Made by a program: the position numbers and the translations under genes | Notes under the pieces: model-generated | The model's input: only the letters and a program-made list of their open reading frames with translations | Told to the model about the DNA's origin: nothing | Database searches by the model: none | NCBI RefSeq assembly: GCF_003525665.1 | Contig: NZ_DQDX01000051.1 | Location: forward strand, 7,311 to 28,700 | Direction: 5' to 3' | Length of the DNA stretch: 21,390 bases | Source: Flavobacterium sp. | GTDB taxonomy: Bacteria; Bacteroidota; Bacteroidia; Flavobacteriales; Flavobacteriaceae | Part shown: positions 8,849 to 16,400 of the stretch, one piece after another | Layout: every line of letters begins with the position of its first letter | Numbering within the stretch: position 1 is the first letter of the stretch

Positions 8849-9513
8849 TTCAAAATTGATTTTAAAGCTGTAATTTCATCTGAACTTGCAGTTTCAGTTC
8901 CGTTTGTAATAGCAGAAGAATGGTAGAAAGTTGCTTTTGTTTTTTCTTGAATAAAATCAAGATTTGTGGCACGCAAACCTCCGCCAGGCATTATCGTTAT
9001 TCGATTATTTGATTTTAAAACCAATTTCGCCAATCTATTTACACCTTCAACAACATTTGGCATTTGACCTGAAGTTAAAATCGTTTGAAATCCACATTCA
9101 ATAATTTCTTCCAGCGATTGAAAAACATCTGAAACTTCATCAAAAGCGCGATGAAAAGTACATGGAAATGGTTTGGCTAAATGCACTAATTCTGTGTTTT
9201 GAATAATATTTATCGAATTATCTTCATTTATAATCCCAAAAACAAATCCGTTTACATTTAGTTTTTTGAATTCGATTATTTCCAATTTCATTTGTTCAAA
9301 TTCAGCATCAGAATACACAAAATTTCCACCACGTGGTCGAATCATCACATTCAAATCGATAGCAATTAATTCTCTAACTTTTTTGGTGATTTCAAAATCT
9401 GGTGTAGTTCCGCCAACTTCAATTCCTGCACAAAGTTCTACTCTATCGGCTCCATTTTTCTGGGCGACAACTGCAGACTGAAGATTAAAACAAGCGATTT
9501 CGAGTTTATTCAT
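8845..9513 (-). CDS. cutC: CutC family protein (PF03932, copper homeostasis by annotation)
   Basis: A 222-residue cytoplasmic TIM-barrel protein. Family motifs run in order: NGADRVELCAGIEVGGTTP (19-37), MIRPRGGNFVYS (57-68), NGFVFGI (88-94), TFHRAFDEV (119-127), ILTSGQ (145-150), IMPGGGLRATN (174-184) and FYHSSA (196-201). There is no signal peptide. The name derives from copper-sensitivity genetics in E. coli; a direct copper role is disputed and no enzymatic activity is settled. The sequence shows no Cys/Met/His copper motif. It lies between the glycosylasparaginase gene (88 bases upstream) and beta-mannosidase (four-base overlap downstream), so here its partners are glycoprotein-degrading enzymes. 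That suggests a role in sugar or amino-sugar metabolism, which is inference. Confidence 0.93.
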   Translation of the reverse strand: MNKLEIACFNLQSAVVAQKNGADRVELCAGIEVGGTTPDFEITKKVRELIAIDLNVMIRPRGGNFVYSDAEFEQMKLEIIEFKKLNVNGFVFGIINEDNSINIIQNTELVHLAKPFPCTFHRAFDEVSDVFQSLEEIIECGFQTILTSGQMPNVVEGVNRLAKLVLKSNNRITIMPGGGLRATNLDFIQEKTKATFYHSSAITNGTETASSDEITALKSILK

Positions 9514-9517
9514 TATT

Positions 9518-9557
9518 TCATATGTAGCTATTTATTGTTTTTTAATGGTCATATGTA
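9518..9557. repeat. Two direct copies of TCATATGTA upstream of cutC
   Basis: The nine-base sequence TCATATGTA occurs at 9518-9526 and again at 9549-9557, 31 bases apart start to start, about three helical turns. Each copy holds the palindrome CATATG. Both lie in the 88-base gap just upstream of the cutC start on the minus strand. They could be operator half-sites or chance in A+T-rich DNA. No clear TAnnTTTG promoter accompanies them. Confidence 0.3.
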
Positions 9558-9601
9558 ATTCGCATGACAACATCTTTGTTGATTACAAATTTTCATTAAA
9601 C

Positions 9602-10594
9602 TCATTTCAAAAAGTAATCAGCATCGACCAATTTATTTCCAGAATTTTGGTTTACTGCATAATTAAATCCGCCTTGAATGCAATACGAACCGTACTCACC
9701 TTTTTTATTTAATGCAATGAAACCAACTTGAATATCATTGAGATTTTTACCTCTATTTTTTGTCAATTTTACAATTCTGGCAACTGCTTCTTCGCATGCT
9801 TTTTGAGGAGATTTTCCTTGACGCATCAATTCTACAACCAAATGACAACCCGAAATTCGCATCACTTCTTCGCCATGACCAGTTGCAGTTGCTGCTCCAA
9901 TTTCGTTATCAACATACAATCCAGCACCAATAATTGGCGAATCACCAACGCGACCATGCATTTTAAAAGCCATTCCGCTTGTTGTACATGCGCCAGATAA
10001 ATTTCCTGAACTATCAAGCGCAATCATGCCAATAGTATCGTGATTTTCAATATTTGCTATGGGTTTGTACTGACTGGTTTTGAGCCATTCTTTCCATTCT
10101 TTTTCAGATTCTTCAACTAATAAATTTTCTTTTTGAAAACCTTGAGAAAGTGCAAATTGTAATGCGCCATCGCCAACCAACATTACGTGTGGTGTTTTTT
10201 CCATCACGGCACGCGCCACAGAAATTGGATGTTTAATATGCTCTAAACATGCGACAGAACCAATATTAGAATTTTCGTCCATAATGCAGGCGTCGAGCGT
10301 TACTCGTCCATCACGATCTGGTCGTCCGCCATAACCAACACTTCTCTCTGTTGGATCGCCTTCTGGAATTTTTACTCCAGCTTCTACAGCATCGAGTGCG
10401 CGACCGTTGTTTTTTAGAATTTCCCAAGCCGCGCCATTGGCTTTTACTCCGAAATTCCATGTGGAAAGAACGATTGGCTTATTTACTTTTCCATCAGAAA
10501 ATGGAATTTCATCTTCGTTGGATTTGAACGAATTTAAAGCCATTGCCACCGAACCAATAGCTGCGGTTTTTATAAAATTTCTACGATTTGCCAT
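9602..10594 (-). CDS. Tat-exported N4-(beta-N-acetylglucosaminyl)-L-asparaginase (glycosylasparaginase)
   Basis: A 330-residue N-terminal-nucleophile hydrolase that cleaves GlcNAc-Asn, the linkage left after an N-glycoprotein has been degraded. The N-terminus has a twin-arginine signal, NRRNFIKTAAIG (residues 3-14), followed by a hydrophobic stretch, so export is probably by Tat to the periplasm. The precursor self-cleaves before Thr187 in NHDTIGM, producing the catalytic threonine; CTTSG (203-207), GRVGDSPIIGAG (214-225) and ATGHGE (237-242) complete the active site. The motifs fit glycosylasparaginase better than general isoaspartyl peptidase. A well-studied homologue comes from Elizabethkingia meningoseptica, also a flavobacterium. 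It begins 12 bases after the GH20 stop, so the two are almost certainly co-transcribed. Confidence 0.93.
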   Translation of the reverse strand: MANRRNFIKTAAIGSVAMALNSFKSNEDEIPFSDGKVNKPIVLSTWNFGVKANGAAWEILKNNGRALDAVEAGVKIPEGDPTERSVGYGGRPDRDGRVTLDACIMDENSNIGSVACLEHIKHPISVARAVMEKTPHVMLVGDGALQFALSQGFQKENLLVEESEKEWKEWLKTSQYKPIANIENHDTIGMIALDSSGNLSGACTTSGMAFKMHGRVGDSPIIGAGLYVDNEIGAATATGHGEEVMRISGCHLVVELMRQGKSPQKACEEAVARIVKLTKNRGKNLNDIQVGFIALNKKGEYGSYCIQGGFNYAVNQNSGNKLVDADYFLK

Positions 10595-10606
10595 ACTTTT
10601 ATTTTT

Positions 10607-12874
10607 TTATTCTACACCAATTTCGTCAACAAACAACCAAGCATCTGAACCTGCGCCCGGATTTCCATCTGATATTTTACCTAAATTGGTTGCAATTACT
10701 TTTATGAATTGAGCTTTCTTTGATTTAACTTCTAAAACAACTTCACCTTTTAAATCTTTAATTTCTGAGGAATTGAGTTGGGCAATACTTTCAAAATTTT
10801 GTCCATCATTTGAAATTAAAACTTCTATATTTTTTGGGAAATAAATCCAACTTCCTTGACTTTCAAGAACACAAAGCGTGACTTTATTTATTGTTTCAGA
10901 TTTACCCAAATCGATTGTAGCATTCAAATCTTTACCGGAAAAACCCAACCAATCACGACCAAATTTACTTCGATTTCCAATAATTCCATCAACCAAAGTT
11001 AATGCGCCACCGATACTATAATTTTCATGTGGCTGATTGATTAAAGTTATCTTTTTTCCGACTGCTTTACTCCAAAAAAATCGTTGTTCAATTGCCGCAC
11101 TTTTTTGTTTTTCGCTTTCAAATAATGCAGCTTTTATGGTTTGACCTTTACTAATTTCAATTGGATTTGAATATGGAATTGAGCTTGAATTTGGATTCGA
11201 ACCATCTGTTGTGTATCGAATTCCGTTAGAATTAGTAGCCGATTTTAGTTCGAATAAAACTCCGTTTCCAGAAACAGAAGGTTTTACTTTTGTGGTAATT
11301 TCAAAAATTGATTTACTGTAATTGATTCCTTTTTTGTCGAAAATATCAAAATGTTGGATCATCCTATTTTGAAAATCGGCATATTTTTCTGGGTTTGATG
11401 TTCCCCAAACTACTTCCGACAAGGCTAACATTCTTGGAAAAATCATGTATTCAGCATGACTTGGCGTTTCAATGTATTCGGTCCAAAGATTGGCTTGAGC
11501 TCCGAGAATATATTTGCCTTCATCTGCTGATAATTCTTTTGGAGTTGGATTGAAAGAATAGACTTTTTCAACGGTTGTATATCCGCCAAAAGCTATTGGT
11601 TCGTTTTTTGGTTCACCTTGATAATGATCAAAATAACAATGCGAACCTGGCGACATTACTACAAAGTGATTTTGTTTGGCTGCAGCAATTCCGCCTTCCG
11701 TTCCGCGCCAACTCATCACTGCAGCATTTGGAGCTAATCCGCCTTCGAGAATTTCGTCCCAACCAATTATTTTTCGACCTTTAGAATTTACAAATTTCTC
11801 GATTCTTTGGATGAAATAACTTTGTAATTCGTGTTCGTCTTTTAAGTTTTCGTCTTTGATTCTTTTTTGACAATTCGGACAAACTTTCCAACGCACTTTT
11901 GGAGATTCATCGCCACCAATATGAATGTAATTTGATGGAAATAAAGCGATAACTTCGGATAAAATGTTTTCTAAAAACGCAAACGTTTCGTCTTTTGGAC
12001 AAAAAACATCGTCTAAAACACCCCAAATTTTTCCAACTTCAAATGGTCCACCAGTACAAGAATATTCTGGATAAGATGCCAATGCTGCAACTGCGTGACC
12101 AGGCATTTCTATTTCAGGAATTATGGTAATGTGCCGTTGATTTGCATAAGCGACAATTTCTTTAATATCCTCTTGCGTGTAAAATCCGCCATAGCGTTTA
12201 TCATCAAATTTTTGATCAGAATAGTGTCCAATCATGGAACCATTTCGCCATGCACCAACTTCGGTAAGTTTTGGATATTTTTTGATTTCGATTCTCCAAC
12301 CTTGATCGTCTGTAAGATGCCAATGAAAAGTATTCATTTTGTACATGGCGAGATAATCGATGTATTTTTTGATAAACTCTTTTGGAAAGAAATGTCTGGC
12401 GCAATCGAGATGCATTCCGCGCCAAGCGTATTTTGGTTGGTCAGAAATTCTTATCCAAGGAATTCTACCTTCTTTTTTACCGTCAAATTTAATTAGTTGA
12501 GAAAGAGTTTGAATTCCGTGAAAAAGACCTTGATTTGAAAAAGCTGATAGTACAATTTTATTATTTGAAACGTTTAATTCATATTGCTCTTTGTTGAAAT
12601 TTAAGGTGTCTGGCAATTTTAAAATAAGTTGAATACTTTTTGAACTGTACTTTGAATCAATTTTTAAATCTAAACCTGTTTGTGATTTTATTATTTGTTG
12701 TAAATACTTTGCTTCAAACGAATTTTTATCTGATTGAATAGTTGTTTTAGAAGTTAAAAAACAACTCCCTTTACCTAGTAAAATTGATTTTGGTTGCGGA
12801 ATTAACGGCAATTGATTCTGGGAAAACGAAACATTTACCATCAAAAGCAATAAAAAGGTCAGTTTTTTAAACAT
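10607..12874 (-). CDS. Exported GH20 beta-N-acetylhexosaminidase with C-terminal discoidin-like domain
   Basis: A 755-residue exported GH20 enzyme that removes terminal beta-GlcNAc or GalNAc. Residues 1-18 form a signal peptide (VSFS-Q). The GH20 N-terminal alpha/beta domain covers about 22-145; the catalytic barrel starts at about 148 (WRGMHLDCARHFFP). HWHLTDDQGWR (184-194) and HIGGDE (318-323) are present; Asp322-Glu323 is the catalytic pair for substrate-assisted hydrolysis. A beta-hexosaminidase C-terminal domain follows (about 530-600, YTTDGSNPNSSS), then a discoidin/F5-8C-like sugar-binding domain (about 610-755, ending LFVDEIGVE). The CPNC pair at 332-335 lies just after the active site. 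It is the first gene of the block; a weak promoter lies about 25 bases upstream. Confidence 0.93.
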   Translation of the reverse strand: MFKKLTFLLLLMVNVSFSQNQLPLIPQPKSILLGKGSCFLTSKTTIQSDKNSFEAKYLQQIIKSQTGLDLKIDSKYSSKSIQLILKLPDTLNFNKEQYELNVSNNKIVLSAFSNQGLFHGIQTLSQLIKFDGKKEGRIPWIRISDQPKYAWRGMHLDCARHFFPKEFIKKYIDYLAMYKMNTFHWHLTDDQGWRIEIKKYPKLTEVGAWRNGSMIGHYSDQKFDDKRYGGFYTQEDIKEIVAYANQRHITIIPEIEMPGHAVAALASYPEYSCTGGPFEVGKIWGVLDDVFCPKDETFAFLENILSEVIALFPSNYIHIGGDESPKVRWKVCPNCQKRIKDENLKDEHELQSYFIQRIEKFVNSKGRKIIGWDEILEGGLAPNAAVMSWRGTEGGIAAAKQNHFVVMSPGSHCYFDHYQGEPKNEPIAFGGYTTVEKVYSFNPTPKELSADEGKYILGAQANLWTEYIETPSHAEYMIFPRMLALSEVVWGTSNPEKYADFQNRMIQHFDIFDKKGINYSKSIFEITTKVKPSVSGNGVLFELKSATNSNGIRYTTDGSNPNSSSIPYSNPIEISKGQTIKAALFESEKQKSAAIEQRFFWSKAVGKKITLINQPHENYSIGGALTLVDGIIGNRSKFGRDWLGFSGKDLNATIDLGKSETINKVTLCVLESQGSWIYFPKNIEVLISNDGQNFESIAQLNSSEIKDLKGEVVLEVKSKKAQFIKVIATNLGKISDGNPGAGSDAWLFVDEIGVE

Positions 12875-12897
12875 AAGTATTTGTAATTATCGTTGGC

Positions 12898-12905
12898 TAA
12901 ATTTA
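12898..12905 (-). promoter_or_regulatory. Weak candidate -7 element for the GH20 operon
   Basis: TAAATTTA on the minus strand differs by one base from the Bacteroidetes -7 consensus TAnnTTTG and lies about 23 bases before the GH20 ATG. No TTTG is found at the expected -33 spacing, so support is weak. The element lies between the hppA terminator and the GH20 start, which is where a promoter is needed. Confidence 0.25.
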
Positions 12906-12920
12906 CATAAAAAAAGTCAA

Positions 12921-12950
12921 AAAAAATGCCCCACTTTCGTGAGGGATTTT
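12921..12950 (-). terminator. Intrinsic terminator after hppA
   Basis: On the minus strand the sequence folds as CCTCAC-GAAA-GTGGGG, a six-pair stem containing one G-U wobble and closed by a GNRA-type tetraloop. A C-C mismatch and a lower A/T stem extend it, and a run of eight T follows. The wobble becomes a C-A mismatch on the plus strand, so it should work mainly in the minus direction. It lies about 20 bases after the hppA stop. Confidence 0.8.
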
Positions 12951-12970
12951 ATATAAAACATTTTATTGTA

Positions 12971-15565
12971 TTATTTTAAAGCGTCAACTTTAGCTTTTAC
13001 TTCAGCTTCAGTTCCTTCGATAATTTCTTCAGTTACTTTACCATTAACGGTATTAGAAACAGTAGCTTTAAATTTACCATCAGCAGTTTTTTCCATAAAA
13101 ACCATTTTTGAAATTTCGCTTTTAACTTCTCCCTTAAATTTTCCTGTTTCATCATACATAGCCATACATTTAGCTTTTTCTTCCGGAGAGCAACCATTTT
13201 TATCGCACATTGCTGCACATTCTTCTTTGGTCATTGAAGCACACTTGCTCATGTCGCATTTAGTAACAGATTCATTAACGTTAGCACAAGTTTTGCTTGT
13301 ACAACCTTTAGCGATACATTCTTCTTTAGACATTGAAGAACATTGAGCTGACATTTCTGTACAACAAGATGCTTTTTTAGCTTCATCTGAATGACCATTT
13401 CCTAAGATTGGAGCAATTACTAAACCAATTAAACAAGTCAATTTGATTAAGATGTTCATTGATGGACCAGAAGTATCTTTGAAAGGATCACCAACAGTAT
13501 CACCAGTTACAGCAGCTTTGTGAGCATCAGAACCTTTGTATGTCATTTCACCGTTAATCATAACTCCAGCTTCGAATGATTTTTTAGCATTATCCCAAGC
13601 ACCACCAGCATTGTTTTGGAACACAGCCCAAAGTACACCAGAAACGGTAACTCCAGCCATATATCCACCTAACATTTCTGCGATTAATTGGTTGTTATCT
13701 CCATAAACTAATTTACCTAAAAGTACTATTGCAATTGGAAAACCGATTGTTAATACTCCCGGTAGCATCATTTCGCGCAAAGCAGCTTTTGTAGAAATTT
13801 CTACACATTTTCCGTATTCTGGTTTTCCAGTTCCTTCCATAATTCCTGGAATTTCTTTGAACTGACGACGCACTTCATAAACCATATCCATTGCAGCTTT
13901 ACCAACAGAATTCATTGCTAATGCAGAGAAAACCACAGGAATCATTCCACCAACGAATAACATTGCTAATACTGGAGCTTTGAAAATATTAATACCGTCA
14001 ATTCCTGTAAAAGTTACATAAGCAGCAAATAATGCTAACGATGTTAATGCTGCGGAAGCGATTGCGAAACCTTTTCCTGTTGCAGCAGTTGTGTTACCAA
14101 CTGAATCTAAAATATCTGTACGAGTACGAACTTCTTTTGGTAATTCACTCATTTCGGCTATTCCACCTGCGTTATCAGAAATTGGTCCGAATGCATCGAT
14201 TGCTAATTGCATTGCAGTTGTTGCCATCATTGCAGAAGCTGCAAGCGCAACTCCGTAGAAACCTGCAAAAGCATAAGAAGCCCAAATTGCACCAGCAAAT
14301 AATAATACTGTTGGGAAAGTAGAAATCATACCTGTTGCTAAACCTGCAATTACGTTTGTTCCAGCACCAGTAGAAGATTTTTGCACAATTGCCAAAACTG
14401 GTTTTGTACCTAGACCTGTATAATATTCAGTAACTGAAGAGATAACTCCACCAACCACTAAACCTACAATTGTTGCATAGAAAACTCTCATTGAAGAAAT
14501 TTCTTTTAATCCTTCTCCGTAGAATTCCATTTGCATTACTTCTGGAAGCATATATTTTACTAAAACATAACAAGAGATTGCGGTTAAAACAATAGAAACC
14601 CAGTTTCCAACATTTAAAGCACCTTGAACTTGTTTTTCTTTAGCGTCATCACTTGAAATTTTCACTAACATTGTTCCGATGATTGAGAATAGAATTCCGA
14701 AACCTGCGATTGACATTGGCAATAAAATTGGACCAATTCCGCCAAAAGCGTCTTGAATACTTCCGCCCATATCTTTAATAACATAGTTACCAAGAACCAT
14801 TGCAGCCAAAACTGTTGCTACGTAAGAACCAAATAAATCGGCACCCATACCGGCAACGTCACCTACGTTATCTCCAACGTTATCAGCAATTGTAGCAGGA
14901 TTTCTTGGATCATCTTCTGGAATTCCAGCTTCAACTTTACCAACTAAATCGGCACCAACATCGGCAGCTTTTGTGTAAATTCCACCACCAACTCTTGCGA
15001 AAAGAGCAATAGATTCTGCTCCAAGAGAGAAACCAGCTAAAGTTTCAAGAACGATAGTCATGTCTTCTGTTGAAGTCCAAACACCTTTCATGAAAAATTG
15101 GAATAGAATGATGAAGAAACCTGTTAAACCAAGAACTGCAAGTCCTGCAACTCCTAATCCCATTACGGTTCCACCACCAAAAGAAACTTTTAATGCTTGA
15201 GGCAAACTTGTTCGCGCAGCTTGCGTTGTTCTAACATTTGTTTTTGTAGCGATTTTCATTCCCATGTTTCCAGCTAATGCCGAAAAAAATGCTCCGAAAA
15301 CGAAAGCTACTACTATTAATATGTGAGTAGTTGGAACTACAAATGAAATTCCAGCTAATACAATACTTGCTAAAACTACAAATATTGCTAATAATCTGTA
15401 TTCGGCTTTTAGGAATGCCAAAGCACCTTCGTAGATGTAATCTGAAATCTCTTTCATTTTTCCATCACCGGCATCTTGTTTTAAAACCCAAGCTCTTTTG
15501 GCCGCCATAAAAAGCAGACCGATTACTGCCATAATTATTGGCACATAAATCATAAATTCATTCAT
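12971..15565 (-). CDS. hppA: Membrane-bound ion-pumping pyrophosphatase (HppA) with cysteine-rich C-terminal extension
   Basis: An integral-membrane enzyme that couples PPi hydrolysis to export of H+ and/or Na+. From the chosen ATG at 15565 it has 864 residues with about 16 membrane helices. The PPi site includes DVGADLVGKVE (202-212), the following NVGDNVGDVAGMGADLFGS, and conserved aspartates in the GDTVGDPFKDTSGPS loop near the end. GNTTAATGKG (490-499) has Ala494 and Gly497, the combination of K+-dependent members. Ion specificity cannot be decided from what I can read. Most family members end just after the last helix (about 722); this one continues for roughly 140 residues with 12 cysteines at 734-800. 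A start at 15613 would add 16 residues, but a -7 promoter element overlaps that ATG, so 15565 (MNEFMIYVPI) is preferred. Confidence 0.94.
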   Translation of the reverse strand: MNEFMIYVPIIMAVIGLLFMAAKRAWVLKQDAGDGKMKEISDYIYEGALAFLKAEYRLLAIFVVLASIVLAGISFVVPTTHILIVVAFVFGAFFSALAGNMGMKIATKTNVRTTQAARTSLPQALKVSFGGGTVMGLGVAGLAVLGLTGFFIILFQFFMKGVWTSTEDMTIVLETLAGFSLGAESIALFARVGGGIYTKAADVGADLVGKVEAGIPEDDPRNPATIADNVGDNVGDVAGMGADLFGSYVATVLAAMVLGNYVIKDMGGSIQDAFGGIGPILLPMSIAGFGILFSIIGTMLVKISSDDAKEKQVQGALNVGNWVSIVLTAISCYVLVKYMLPEVMQMEFYGEGLKEISSMRVFYATIVGLVVGGVISSVTEYYTGLGTKPVLAIVQKSSTGAGTNVIAGLATGMISTFPTVLLFAGAIWASYAFAGFYGVALAASAMMATTAMQLAIDAFGPISDNAGGIAEMSELPKEVRTRTDILDSVGNTTAATGKGFAIASAALTSLALFAAYVTFTGIDGINIFKAPVLAMLFVGGMIPVVFSALAMNSVGKAAMDMVYEVRRQFKEIPGIMEGTGKPEYGKCVEISTKAALREMMLPGVLTIGFPIAIVLLGKLVYGDNNQLIAEMLGGYMAGVTVSGVLWAVFQNNAGGAWDNAKKSFEAGVMINGEMTYKGSDAHKAAVTGDTVGDPFKDTSGPSMNILIKLTCLIGLVIAPILGNGHSDEAKKASCCTEMSAQCSSMSKEECIAKGCTSKTCANVNESVTKCDMSKCASMTKEECAAMCDKNGCSPEEKAKCMAMYDETGKFKGEVKSEISKMVFMEKTADGKFKATVSNTVNGKVTEEIIEGTEAEVKAKVDALK

Positions 15566-15606
15566 AATAAACTGATTAGATAGGTTGTTAATATTTGTTA
15601 ATAAAA

Positions 15607-15614
15607 CAAACATA
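15607..15614 (-). promoter_or_regulatory. Candidate -7 promoter element for hppA
   Basis: TATGTTTG on the minus strand matches the Bacteroidetes -7 consensus TAnnTTTG exactly. It lies directly after the T run of the ppa terminator. I see no clear TTTG at -33; that position falls in the terminator loop. Transcription would begin near 15600, which leaves the ATG at 15565 as the first usable start and excludes the one at 15613. Confidence 0.4.
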
Positions 15615-15615
15615 T

Positions 15616-15656
15616 AAAAAAAAAGACAATCTTAATTTATCAAGATTGTCTTTTTT
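15616..15656. terminator. Intrinsic terminator after ppa
   Basis: A 15-bp stem pairs 15619-15633 with 15642-15656 around an eight-base loop. Its core is AAGACAATCTT/AAGATTGTCTT with A and T runs at the base. On the minus strand it follows the ppa stop by about ten bases and leads into a nine-base T run. The symmetry would allow both directions, but only ppa reads into it. Confidence 0.88.
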
Positions 15657-15666
15657 AATAATGTTA

Positions 15667-16200
15667 TTAACTTTTTATACTGAATAAACCTTTTGGTCTA
15701 TCTGGAATTGCTTCAAAGCGATCTATACATTCCTTTATGATTCTGTAGGCTTCTGTAACATCACCCCAACCTCCAACGTCTACTTTCTTATTTTCTAAGT
15801 CTTTATATACTTGGAAGAAATGTTCGATTTCTTTTAATAAGTGTTGGTTAATGTCTGATAAATTTTCTAATGAATTCCAAATTGGATCTGAAACTGGAAC
15901 GCAAATTATTTTTTCATCTGGACCTTTGTCGTCTGCCATGTGGAAAACTCCAATTGGTTTTACTTCAATTACACAACCAGGAAAAGTTGGTTCATTAATT
16001 AAAACTAAAACATCTAATGGATCGCCATCTAATGCTAATGTTTGAGGAATAAATCCGTAATCTGCTGGATACATCATTGATGAAAATAACATTCTATCAA
16101 AACGCATTCTTTTTATAGCAAAATCGTATTCATATTTATTTCTACTTCCTCTAGGAATTTCGATTAAAACATCGAACGTTTTTAATTTATCTGCAGTCAT
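15667..16200 (-). CDS. ppa: Soluble family I inorganic pyrophosphatase
   Basis: A 177-residue cytoplasmic enzyme hydrolysing PPi to two phosphates, which pulls biosynthetic reactions forward. The family signature DGDPLDVLVL starts at residue 58 with metal-binding Asp58, Asp60 and Asp63. IPRGSRNKYEYD (15-26), YPADYGFIP (44-52) and the DDKGPDEKII loop (90-99) are also present, as is the late KKVDVGGWGD segment. Length is typical of prokaryotic members. It lies directly upstream of hppA on the same strand, so two different PPi-consuming enzymes are side by side; a strong terminator separates them, suggesting separate control. A good Bacteroidetes promoter lies about 25-55 bases upstream. Confidence 0.96.
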   Translation of the reverse strand: MTADKLKTFDVLIEIPRGSRNKYEYDFAIKRMRFDRMLFSSMMYPADYGFIPQTLALDGDPLDVLVLINEPTFPGCVIEVKPIGVFHMADDKGPDEKIICVPVSDPIWNSLENLSDINQHLLKEIEHFFQVYKDLENKKVDVGGWGDVTEAYRIIKECIDRFEAIPDRPKGLFSIKS

Positions 16201-16223
16201 TTTATTCTTTATTTTTTCGAGTG

Positions 16224-16253
16224 CAAAAGTACGTAAATAGTAAGGTTTTACAA
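16224..16253 (-). promoter_or_regulatory. Promoter of ppa (TTG-N19-TACTTTTG)
   Basis: On the minus strand, TTG (16251-16253) is followed after exactly 19 bases by TACTTTTG (16224-16231). This matches the Bacteroidetes primary sigma factor pattern (-33 TTTG, -7 TAnnTTTG). Transcription would start near 16217, giving a short leader of about 17 bases before the ppa ATG. Confidence 0.7.
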
Positions 16254-16336
16254 TAAAAAATCAAGAAAATTATAGCAGTTTTTGACAGTTTTTTATTTTT
16301 GAGGATAATCTAGATTTTACAATTACCAAAAAAAAC

Positions 16337-16344
16337 TATATTTG
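16337..16344 (+). promoter_or_regulatory. Candidate promoter -7 element for the DoxX gene
   Basis: TATATTTG matches TAnnTTTG exactly. Upstream, TTTT at 16315-16318 is one base from TTTG at near-normal spacing. Transcription would start near 16351, leaving a leader of about 50 bases. That leader holds a small hairpin, AAGTC pairing with GACTT around 16364-16383, of unknown meaning. Confidence 0.5.
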
Positions 16345-16400
16345 TATTAATACTAACCAATTAAGTCTGATTTTTTGGACTTTAAAAAACTAAAAACTGT

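Noticed and set aside
9575..9588. CAACA/TGTTG hairpin between glycosylasparaginase and cutC
   Set aside because: The five-pair stem has no following T run, so it is too weak to call a terminator.
12966..13346. A 126-codon plus-strand open frame antisense to the HppA tail
   Set aside because: It is antisense to a continuous coding frame, has composition explained by the codons for Cys, Lys and Glu on the other strand, and has no promoter.
14032..14322. A Leu-rich plus-strand open frame inside hppA
   Set aside because: Its Leu/Gln/Lys-rich sequence is the antisense image of Ala/Thr-rich membrane helices; there is no independent support.
15566..15613. Longer HppA starting at 15613
   Set aside because: The extra 16 residues have no family support and the ATG overlaps an exact -7 promoter element. 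It is kept only as an alternative.
16282..16309. TTGACA with GATAAT 16 bases later, like an E. coli sigma-70 promoter
   Set aside because: This phylum uses TTTG/TAnnTTTG promoters, and an exact -7 box lies closer to the DoxX start. The match is probably chance in A+T-rich DNA.
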